Origin: Beroe ovata
Taxonomy: Eukaryota > Ctenophora > Nuda > Beroida > Beroidae
Assembly (NCBI GenBank): GCA_946803715.1
Contig: CAMPET010000006.1
Location: 436,717-500,716 of the forward strand
Reading direction: 5' to 3'
Length of the DNA: 64,000 nucleotides
Position numbers and translations under genes: made by a program. Under the pieces are notes generated by a model. That model was given only the letters and a program-made list of their open reading frames with translations, searched no databases and was not told the origin of the DNA. Position 1 is the stretch's first letter, and every line of letters begins with the position of its first letter. Positions 1 to 10,156 of this stretch are shown here, piece by piece.

Positions 1-1409
1 GAAGTACTCTCGACCCCGAAGAAGAAATGTAACGGATCGCTCCTCGGTTTTTTCGGAAGTCCATCAGGACATTCGAGCAACGGTCAGAGGGACAGATCGT
101 CAACCTGCCATGTCCTCCCTTCTCCCAGTAGTCAGAACACAACTGCTGGTGACAGTGATGATATCCAGCAGTATTCATCCCCCATCAGCGCTGTCAAACA
201 CCCCACTTGCACCTCTACTCCGGCTCTCCCATTCTCATCACGGATCCAGTTACCATCCTCAGAATCAGCAGGTGATGACGAGTCATCGCGTGCTCATCAT
301 CCATCACACCTCCCCTCCCCAGTTTGTATAGATGTTTCCCCATTCGGAGGAACGGCCGATGGAAAACATGACAATACAGTAGTACCGAGACAGGACGTCT
401 CCACAACACCCCGGGCCGTGTCACGTGATAAGATCTCTCCTCTTGTCTCTAGAAGTGACGGCTGCAGGACAGCTGCCCCCAAAACCCTCTTCGCATCTCC
501 CCCAATCAATTGCTCCAATTCTGGGGACGATGATTTGTTTGGCGAGGAATTCGATGATTTGGGTGATCTCGATTACAATGAAATCGACCAATCACTCACT
601 CAACAGCCGAAGATAGAACCACACCAGCATCCAGAATCAACAAACACTAAAATCGAGGGTAAAAGCTCATCAATACTAGCTAGAGACCTGACCAGAACTC
701 CGAGCCCTACGATTGAAACTAAGAAGAAGAAAAAACGGGTGAGGGATCCAGGAATCTCGAAGGGGGGCGCGGGCATGATACTGGACCATGTTTTGGGTGA
801 AGATCACAATGCCTATCTGGAACAGGAAGTTTCCCGCTTGTACGAATACCGAAATGAGAATGTCGACTCGACCAACATGACGAATATCACGAAATTGGAC
901 AGGTTACTGGAGAGATCGTACAAAACGTCCAGTAATACCACACCACGCACTGGACACGATGATAGTCTCGCTGAGATGTTGCAGGATCTTGGCAGATCGC
1001 CATCCCTCAGTGGGGAGGCAGAGGTCTGCAATGTGACGTCACCACATGGCACAACCCCGCGCACACTTCCCGCTTTAGACCTGATCGAGTCACCGCCAAT
1101 GATTGTTCCCGACATGTGAGTACCAAAATCAAAATGAGTGCACCGGACTTGATATCAGTGTTCCGTTGTGATCAAATTCTTCATTTTTTACTCAATTCGT
1201 GAAACCACTTTTTCTCCAGAGACGAAGATAGTCTGCCCGCACAACTCAACTCCTCTCCCGAACTATCCTTGGAACTGTCCGGTAACAGTCCGGTCATTGA
1301 CACGGGTCTCAGACTGCGAAAGAGAAAATCCGGGGGTTTCAGCCCCTGCTCGGGAACCCCTCCGAAACGGGGCAGAATTACCAGACTCCAGGACGGGCAT
1401 GGAAATTAA
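1..1409 (+). CDS. Unrecognised nuclear-type protein, 3' part (5' end outside window)
   Basis: The reading frame is open from the first base, so the 5' end lies outside the window. Exon 1-1115 ends at a GTGAGT donor. Splicing to base 1220 keeps frame (an Ile codon is rebuilt) and reaches a TAA at 1407-1409, giving at least 434 residues. The product is rich in Ser, Thr, Pro and acid residues. It has an early basic patch (TPKKK), an acidic stretch (SGDDDLFGEEFDDLGDLDYN), a KKKKKRVR nuclear-localisation-like patch, and a basic tail (LRLRKRKSGG, TPPKRGR). The many SP and TP dipeptides suggest a phosphorylated, largely disordered nuclear protein, perhaps in chromatin or genome maintenance. That is inference. 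I do not recognise a domain. The next gene starts about 660 bases downstream on the same strand. Confidence 0.75.
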
Positions 1410-2070
1410 CAACACAGATGTACTACAGAGTAAACATGTACGGAGCACATTGTACAGGACCCTCAACATTGTGGATGGATGGTGGTTGGTATCAGCGGTC
1501 TAGCATCGCCAGACAGTAGATCCTGCGACCGCCAATCGCCATTCGGACAAAAGCGAAGTAGAGAAGAATGCAATCAAAAACTGACTCACGGATTCACTGA
1601 AAATACTGACAATGAGATTGTTCCATTTATTGTTGACGTTTATGTAATTTTTAACAATTTGATATCCTCTTAATACATTCCCTACATTATTCAATTTCTA
1701 CTAGTACTTCAATTTACACTGTAGTAGGTAAGCCTTAATGAGCTAAGCTTGAAAGTTTCGTCTTTTCTAATCTCTTCTTTTTAAGTTGCTTTTTTTATGC
1801 TTAAATTTCCCTCTAAAGCTTCTTTTATTCGATAGTGGTATACAGTTTCACGGATACGCCTGTAAGTGTAATTCGATTGTTATTGTAAAAGTGTATCCTG
1901 ATGTTTGTCCTAATTATTGTTTATCTTAGAAATAATGATTGCATTTGTATGGGATTGGGAACAGTATTTCATGAGGACAAAGTTGATAGTCATACATAAC
2001 GCACATGGTTTATGGTGATCGCTTGAGCGATTTGCTGTTAATTTGGCTGCTGGACTGTTTGATAGTGTGA
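1410..2070. other. 3' UTR and intergenic spacer
   Basis: This stretch between two plus-strand genes is AT-rich. It carries short stop-bounded frames only and no domain or RNA gene that I can recognise. It should hold the 3' UTR of the upstream gene and the promoter or 5' UTR of the transposase-like gene. Confidence 0.5.
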
Positions 2071-5000
2071 ATGAAATTATCCGCATTTGTGGATCCTTGT
2101 GCCCTCACAAGAGTGAATGTCTCGTTGCCCGTGACAGTTAGGTCGGTGCTCAGTCATCTTGCATATCTCTTTGAAAAAGCACATGCAGAGAGGCCAGCTG
2201 ATTTCAAGAACACTGAACTCTATCGAGCTGCAGCAAGAGACGTGTATAAGCTGGTAGCTGATGACTATGGTCAGCCACTTTCACTCTCATGCCCAGTGTG
2301 GAAACTGTCGACCATTTCTAAGTAAGTGACTTGGCAGACTATCACTGATTTGAATTGCAATTAGCAGTTGCAGTTGAGCAAGTACTATAGACTTTAGTAG
2401 GACTAGACTATATTAGGACTAGGAACTAAAGTAGGAACCAAAACTTGACACTTCTTACTCCCACAGTAAGGTCGGAACGATACACAAGAAATGTCTTAAA
2501 CTTAGAGCAAAAAGCTCAAAGTCGACAGTTGAGAAGTTTACGAAGACATTGGACGACGACTTTCTATCCGGCTTATTTCCCGTGGATAAATTGACCCTCA
2601 TCGGCAACGCCACTCACTCTCATGAAGAAGTTACATCTTCTCGTTTTGATGTGATTGTGAGTACTCTCATCCTTCCTCATGGTAATCACTCTAATTATAA
2701 ATATATCCAGGTAAACAATTAGGTGACCAATCGAAAAAAAAATATTTTCGTTGCATTTGCAAATGCAACATTCCCAGTCATGATATTTGTGCTGTTGATA
2801 TTGCTGTCGTGGTATTGTAACAGCTTTTTATTGGAGAAAAGAATAAAGGGACCGTACTAGCCTGTACTTCCTATAATTCCAATAGCTATTGCTAATGCTA
2901 GCTCACGTGGCTCTTACTCTTAGGGGCAGAAGATTGCAAATCTAATTGAAATTACCAGTTCAATATTATGCAGATCGCGCTCACTGTCATTGCATAAAAT
3001 TAGAGATGACTATACTGCAAAAACGATCACATTTTACCTCGAGTTATAACAACTACAACAAGCGACGGCCCTTCCGATTAGATTTGTAGTTTATCAAAGT
3101 GAGACTGTTTGGCTCGACGGCGGTATATATCCAAAATGCGCAAACAATGTTTGCGGTCACTGACTGAGAGTGAACACACACACACACATAAATTCCGTGG
3201 GAATGTAGCTCGGATATATATGATAATGTGACACTGTTTCCACTTCGCTGATTGGACAGCGCCTCAGTATACTAATACACTATGAATAACGTGTCGACCA
3301 GTCTATAGTAACGTGTTGCCCCCCACGCCTGTGCCAACTGCTAGTACTACAGCTAGTATACGACGCCTGTGCTGCTTAATAGTAGTATGTAGTAGATCTT
3401 GGACACTGTCCGATCTGTATTCCCGGTCACAGTGCACATTCCACCGTATATCTCAACACGAGCCAATCACAGCATGACTCGTACAGTTGTGAGGGCCAAT
3501 GGGAGACAGGTATGATGTCACGTGAGAGTTGCACGCGGCTAGATAGCGGAAAATACGTAATGAGGTTATGTTACATATCGGGACAAGAACGCACACTCCA
3601 AAACCTATAGACTTGTGCCGCGGTCACATGATTCAGCGTTATGTGTCACACGATGAAAATGAATATGATTATGATGCGGCGCACTCCGAATCTTGCTGCG
3701 TGGGCTGCATCACGTGACTAGAGCACCCTCTATCCCGTGACCAAACAGATCATCTCAAAAGATGGGTAACACCGGTCCTTTAGATAATCTGATAGAATAC
3801 ATGTTTCTTGTTCACAGTTTTGGCTGATCACAGTTTTGGCTGTTCACAGTTGCCTAAGCGCCTTCACACTGCCGCGGCCTATTCAATTTCAATACCTTCT
3901 GATCCCATGAGCATACGTGAGCACGTACGCTTTCCAATCACATGACTTGACATCTCGCAGCAACAGCACAGTGAAACTGTAATGAAGTTACCGGGTTATC
4001 GATCGCTTAACACTTGCCGGGGGAATCCTGTTTTCTAATTCTAGTGCCATGTTTATTTAACTGACTTTGGAATGTGGATGTTGTTTTATTCGGTTGAATC
4101 ACATAGAAACACGACTCAGATGTCAAAATTGTATACTCGGAGTAGTATAGCACTCATACAAGTTTCTCATTTTTAATTCTGCATTCAGTGTAATCATTAT
4201 CCCGTGTGTGTAGAGTGCCTTTTTGATATTGTTCACAATCACATTGAACCGTATTGTGTGTAACAATTGTAACTCTGATTAACAACAGAACGACTGTCAT
4301 GAGATTATCTATCGTCATATTTTTATCTTTGTGATCATTTTACAAACCAAATACTGTGTGAATTGACACATATCTGCCCATTATGATTATCTTGACTCTT
4401 GAGTGCATTCAGCTTTAATTCTTATATGTTCATGAAATTGTCACCTAGCACAATTTCCCCCGTCGAATAATGCTTCTATAGCATGTTGGTTTGCAGTTCT
4501 GTTCTCTAAGCTCTCAAGTTGATACGGATTATAATGTAAAACCTACCATAATGTAAAACCTACCATTGCGGATCAATGTAAAACCTAACAGTCTTGTTTT
4601 ACTTTGCAAATTCAATCTGCTGGGTGTTTTTATCAAAATTGTGTGTGTGTTGCAGATGAACCCCATGTTTGTGGAGGTAACCGATCAGTGGGGGACGACA
4701 AAACACAAGAGAAGGGTCAGAGCCTCTCCTAAAAACCCATCAAAGATAACCAGGATGAACGAAGCAGTCTTTCAGTGGTAGGTACATGTGGATGTTCGAA
4801 TCTCTTAAAGTTAATCCCATTGAAAAACTACACGAAGAAGGGAACTGGCATATACCTTAGGAGACATATTAATGCGGATCAATATTCAAGAGTTAGAATT
4901 GTTGGTGGTTCGAAAATATGTTTTTTTTCAAGAATGAATATGTCTCCTTACGTAATTCAGAGGTAGATAGACGTGTAGTGTCGTAGTGGGTCTAATCCAT

Positions 5001-7463
5001 GCGTCTAATCCAATCGTACTGAACCTGCATAGGTTCAAACTGCAGAGATCTATGAATTTGGAGGTGGACAACGGACAACTCTGTGACAAAGCTCTGGTGT
5101 ACAGTCAGATACTGAAAGTGAGTCTACACTTCACGGCAAGTAGAGGCTGGCTAACCAGATTCAAGGAACGTCATGGTATCGCAGATATAAAGAGTTCTCA
5201 TGTGAGTAGTGAGAGGGAATATTGCCCATATAATAACTTCCAACATCATCATGGCAAAGCTACTCGCGATAATTATATCACTGCTATTATGTATAGTAGT
5301 ACTACCCACTCTTCCAATTAATATACAAACAACAAACCCAGTTTCATACCTCTCTCACAGCAAATACAATGCAAGACCGATACTGACAAAGTGTTTGTGA
5401 GTCATCTGAAGGCCAATCTACGAGAAGAGAACATGATCCCAAGTCAGGTAATAATAATTGTCCCGAATATCATAGTCACTGCTCATATGTAGCCGCAGAG
5501 TGCTAGTATCACGTGGCAGGCAGAACTCATGTAATATCAATATCGCAGGTTTACTGTGTGGATGAAACTGTTCTGCTCTGGAAAGAACCCCCTCCCTCAG
5601 CACCCCCTGACATGCTATCCCACATGACAGAACCAGCCAAGGATAAAATAACTATCATCACATGTACAAACATGGACGCCACGCACAAACTCTCCTTGAA
5701 CATCGTGGGTCGCTACACTGAGCCTGTTGTGGAGGGTGGGGGCTTGTCAGGCACCGCCGAGCCAGGTGCCAGACATTCAGTGGGACTGCAAACAGACGAG
5801 GAACTAGCAACACTAGCCCCAACAACTGCTGCAACATCCATACTCACTGAGCAACAGCAACAATCTCTGCTAGCCGGAGTTAGTGAGGAGGAGAGGATGG
5901 CTCTGAGATCTCTGTTGGAGGGTTTGCAGGGGAAGCTAGGGGAAACAACAAGTGAGGATGCTATAACGACAGTGGATCAGCAAAAGCAACGTCCCTCACT
6001 CCAGCAACCAAGTCCAGATCAGCAGGAGCAATACCAGCAGACAAAGTTGCTATACAGAAAGGGAGACACACACGAATTGACAGGAGACATATTTGCTGAC
6101 TGGTTCTACTCGACATTCGTGCCCCAAGTCAGAGCTAGTTTGACAGCCAGGGGTCTCCCAGCCCAGGCCGTGCTGATACTGGACAATTCTCTGTACCATG
6201 CCGCTGCTCAGCTTACTGACTCCACGGGGAAGATAAAAACCATCAGAGTTCCGTGCTATGTGGCGAACAAGTCCCTTCCTTCAGCCCCCATCTCACAATC
6301 ACTCAAACTGAGGTACAAAACCAGGATAGCAAGAGAGTGGGTGAAGGACAAGGAGTTCTGTAACAAGCTTAACCTAAGGAGGTGAGTGGGGTGATATGCA
6401 AACTGAAAATGTTGCTGAGAATTCATCATTGCTATATCCTCACTAAAATAGATCACTAATAAACCACCCACCTAGGTGCTTTGAGATGCTAAAGGAGGAG
6501 TGGGGAGCGGTAAACAACATCACAACATCATGGAAGAATTGGTACCAAATAGATCCACTGATGCCCTCTCCAAATGTGGACCTCATCAGGCTAGAAGATA
6601 TACTCAAGGACATACCTGCCATTCTTGTCAAGCAATGGTGAGAGCTACATTATCTAGAATTGGGGTAATACCTCCTCTCATTCTAACAATACAATCCACT
6701 AAAACTAACAATACAATCCACTAGAACCCATACTTCCAACCCACTGGTATATTGAGAGTAATGTGACATTCAATAATGCAGGAGCACGATGGACGACAGG
6801 CCGTCAGAGGTCCCATTCCGTATCCCCAACGAGCTCGAACTCCTGGACATAGCCACTGAGATATGTCACGCGAGACTTGGGCCCATCAAAGGGGAGCCCA
6901 TGGGAAGTGATGCTCAGAGCCCCATGATCGACATTTCCTCAGATTTCATGGATTCAGAGCCGAGCCCACCGACGTATGACGAAGCACTGAGCTCCTCCCC
7001 CACTGAGATGGGGGCAACCACCACCAATGACATGATAGAGGAAACTCTCAAGCGAAGACAAGGAGTGATGGGTGATCACGCTGACAAACGACACAAACCA
7101 GACATTCTATCACCAGCTGAAATGTTGATGAGCTCGTCTAAATCCATGATTTCACAGCATTCTCAGAACATCATAGACAGCATACTCCGGGCGAGCATGA
7201 TGACGTCACTTCCCGGTCCTATCCCGTCACCCAACATGCAGCCTTTCTCCCCTCTCTCTCCCTCACCAACATTCTCTGACAAGTGGCCAGCAATCCATGC
7301 TCTCATGGGCATCACAAACGCGGTCCCTAGGATCGTCTCTAAGAATGATGCCCTCGTGGGCCTCGATAAGTTTATAGCGTTCATGGAACAACAGAACAAT
7401 GTGGCTGAAATTCTCAAGGATGTGTTGTATGAGTTCAAGAAGTATGCGCTTCATAAGCTGTGA
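2071..7463 (+). CDS. Domesticated Jerky/Tigger (pogo-Tc5 type) transposase-derived protein
   Basis: Eight exons join in frame: 2071-2321, 2467-2656, 4656-4777, 5033-5201, 5361-5447, 5549-6381, 6476-6637 and 6782-7463, for about 831 residues. The middle holds a CENPB/Tc5-type helix-turn-helix (around AVFQWFKLQRS, then FTASRGWLTRFKERHGI). A DDE_1-like nuclease core follows: VDETVLLWK carries the first Asp, and LILDNSLYH the second with its usual Asn. Where Jerky/Tigger enzymes have the third Asp in a P-M-D-Q motif, this protein reads APISQSLKLRYKTR, so that Asp appears lost. About 90 Gln/Ser-rich residues are inserted inside the core. The N-terminal exons resemble an animal domain with a W...TIS motif, and a ~225-residue Pro/Ser-rich C-terminal domain is added. 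No terminal repeats are visible. It is therefore probably a host DNA-binding or regulatory protein, not a mobile transposase. The first Met is uncertain, and the first two exons are separated from the rest by a 2 kb intron. Confidence 0.75.
2657..4655 (+). other. Large intron with E-box-like sites
   Basis: Two kilobases without a supportable exon separate exons 2 and 3 of the transposase-like gene, far longer than neighbouring introns. It contains a short (AC)n run near 3175-3188, several CACGTG-type hexamers (near 3518 and 3712) and CACATG variants. The TTTTGGCTG-type phrase near 3822-3850 is duplicated. The 3000-4000 stretch could hold an alternative promoter for the exons from 4656, whose first codon is ATG; this is inference. 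Confidence 0.4.
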
Positions 7464-7825
7464 GATTACGAACTAATATAGTGCTAAATATAACCTTGTT
7501 TTGGAATGTTACTGGTATAATTTACACTAAATCCCCTTTTAATTGAGGGTTTCAACTCATTTTTACATTTTTTAAACATTGTTTATGATTTTACTCACAG
7601 TTTATTCCATTTCGACAGTTACATGGTAGTCACTTTGCGTTGGAGTGCTGTTGTGAGACATGGAGAGAGGGAGTTTGGGCAAAATACCGATTAAAAACAT
7701 ATAAATACAATCCCAAGATAAATTAGCTACTAGTATGTATAAGAGCCAACACAAAACACTAAAACAAATGTAAATGAATGAATGGCTACCAGCAGCATTT
7801 ACTCAGAGACGATATCATCATTGTA
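7464..7825. other. Shared 3' region of convergent genes
   Basis: This short AT-rich interval lies between the stop codons of the plus-strand transposase-like gene and the minus-strand EIF4B gene. It must hold both 3' UTRs. No other gene is seen. Confidence 0.55.
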
Positions 7826-9855
7826 TCAGTCAACAGATTCCTCATCTTTGAGCAGGAGAAACTTGTTGGAATCAGTTATCTGAAATTTGGCAGTTTTATC
7901 GGGAATCTATAACGAACCACCCTTTATAAGTAAACGGAGAACAACCTGTTAAAATTCCCGTGACTCACTATATCGTCGGTGACATCATCTATCTTCTGAG
8001 CAGGGGGAGTTTTGATTGGCCCCGTGGTCTGTGCCCTAGCGCTCCTCCAATTGGCAGTATCGGCCGGTTTAGCAGACCCAAATGGGTTAGCCTGGATTGT
8101 ACAGAAAGTGTCGATTTCATAAACATTGCCAACAATTTCCTATTATTCGGAAAAGTTGCGGATACCTTAGGTTTCTGCTGCTGCTGCTGTTTTTCCTGCT
8201 GTGTAGCACCCTCAGGACGCTCCCTAACATCCACCGGTTTAGCAGCCCCGAATGGGTTAGGTTTGTTGCTGGTCGGTGGTGCCGGTTGCTCTGCTCTCTC
8301 ACTCCTCGGCTTGATGTTCAGTTTTGGGCGTTCTTTGGGCGCCTCCCCCAAGTCCCCGTGTCTAACCCAGGGACCCTCCTCACGGGGGTCATCCCGGGGC
8401 TCATCACGGGGTCTCCATGCCCCACCTCGCTCACCCCTGTTGTCATGTCCTTCTCTGAACCTGAGTGAAATACAAATTAGGCAGGATATGTATCCGAGGT
8501 ACACGTTCAAGAAACTGGGAGGGTCAAACCCAACTTACGATCTTGGGGATTCCTTTGGTGGCTCATTCATCTTGGTGCCGAATTCGTCCCTAGAGAAGTT
8601 ATCTTCCCTTCCGCCGTAACGTCTTGGACTACGCTCCTTATCATCATATCCCCTCGGACCACGCCTGTTTGCAGTTACAAGCCGTCAACAGCTGGACACT
8701 ATTTCACAACCACATACTCCATTGAACCACAATTGAACCACGGAACTAACTGGAATTGAGTTGGCTCAGAATCATCCTGTGGACGAACATCTCTCCTCCA
8801 ATCATCACTTGTCGTGTCCACGTAGGGTTTCCTCTCACCGTCCTCATTGCTTCGGCCCCGCTCCCACTTTTCCGTGCTCTCTAAAAGTAATTCGTGGTAA
8901 CGACAGCGTTAGTGTCTCAAATCATGACGCACAAACGTCTGTGACGATACCTACAACCAAAACTACTTCCTGCGTTTCGCACATAATATTACCTGATTCT
9001 CGGTTTTCTCTATTGCCAGTGGCGACGTTGACTTTGATAGGACGGTTTCGAACTACCTGCTCGTTTTTCTTCAACGCCGAAATCAGACCGTCAGCAGTTT
9101 CGAACTCAGCGTAACCGAACCCTTTGAAATGACCGGTATCCTTCTCTTTGAGCAGCCTGACTTCTTTAACCTAGGAAGAAATCGTTAGAAATGAAGCTGA
9201 GTGTAAGACTATGAAGCCACTCATAACATGAGACGATGGCACATGTCTGTTGACGCAATCAGAACGCCGCGCACCTCTACATCCTATGTTTTCAGTGAAA
9301 GCCGCGCACTTGCGCGTTTCCAAAATGCAAGACATAATTCATTGCATCGTTCGAATGTAATTGCGCGTGACGTTGACAGTATCAAAATCTGCCAATTTTG
9401 GTACAAATGTGACAAAATATCCTAGAAAATAGTTGCGGATCTTACCGGAATATTTTTGAACAATTCAATGACATCTTCATCGCTGAAATCAAATGGGAGG
9501 TTCCCAACGAACGCAGTGAAGGGTGGATTCCTTGGGACCTGGCTAGGATCGAAGGAGCCTTCTCGCTGCGCTCTCGGCGCACTGGGAAGCGAACTGACAT
9601 CAAACGCAGCAACTGCTTGCGTTGCCACTGGTTCTGAGATGATGTTATTACACAGATTGTTCAAAGTAATAGCAGGATGGCAGGATGCACACATTTTGCT
9701 AACGTATGGCGTAGTTTACCTGGTTTACTAAGATCAGTGGCCGATTGAGCGGTCCATTGGGGTACAGCTACTGGTGTGGTGGGCGCATCATCTCCTAGAA
9801 ATTCGGACAGATGTAAGACTTGTCCCTTCTTACCACCTCCTTTCCGTTTAACCAT
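7826..9855 (-). CDS. EIF4B: Eukaryotic translation initiation factor 4B
   Basis: EIF4B stimulates the eIF4A helicase and 40S recruitment during cap-dependent initiation in the cytoplasm. Eight exons on the minus strand (9855-9720, 9633-9446, 9170-8993, 8880-8751, 8664-8539, 8460-8166, 8091-7969, 7879-7826) join in frame to 409 residues. The N-terminus MVKRKGGGKKGQVLHLSEFL matches the eIF4B start. An RRM follows, with SSLPSAPRAQRE and FTAFVGNLPFD for RNP2 and GHFKGFGYAEFE for RNP1. An Arg/Asp/Gly-rich DRYG-like segment comes next (RGPRGYDDKERSPRRYGG), then ERPKLNIKPRS and two NPFG(A/S)AKP repeats typical of the C-terminal part. Length is below the ~610 residues of the human protein, mostly through a shorter DRYG region. 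The start is the first ATG before the conserved Lys-rich segment. Confidence 0.93.
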
Positions 9856-10156
9856 TCGAGAAGACTACGGTACAGTGGGGGATAAAGTATTAGAATGTGA
9901 CATAATCGATGGTGGATTTAGCAATACAACCTCAAGCATTCACTCACAGATTCAGACACGTTACTCATGTAAGATGTTAGATTCACTTGTTTGAAAAGAT
10001 ATTTTAGCTTGCATCAGAACATAAAATGAAGTTATCATGAATTTGATTAAATATCGATATAATCCGTGTTCATCGTCAAGTTCATTATTCACTTCTAGGC
10101 TTGTCATCTCTCGTCATTTCTCGATTCGGAATTAATTTCTCAACAAAAGCTGCATT
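9856..10156. other. Intergenic spacer
   Basis: This 300-base AT-rich gap lies between the EIF4B start codon and the KANSL3 stop codon, both on the minus strand. It should contain the EIF4B promoter and the KANSL3 3' UTR. No coding signal is seen. Confidence 0.5.
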
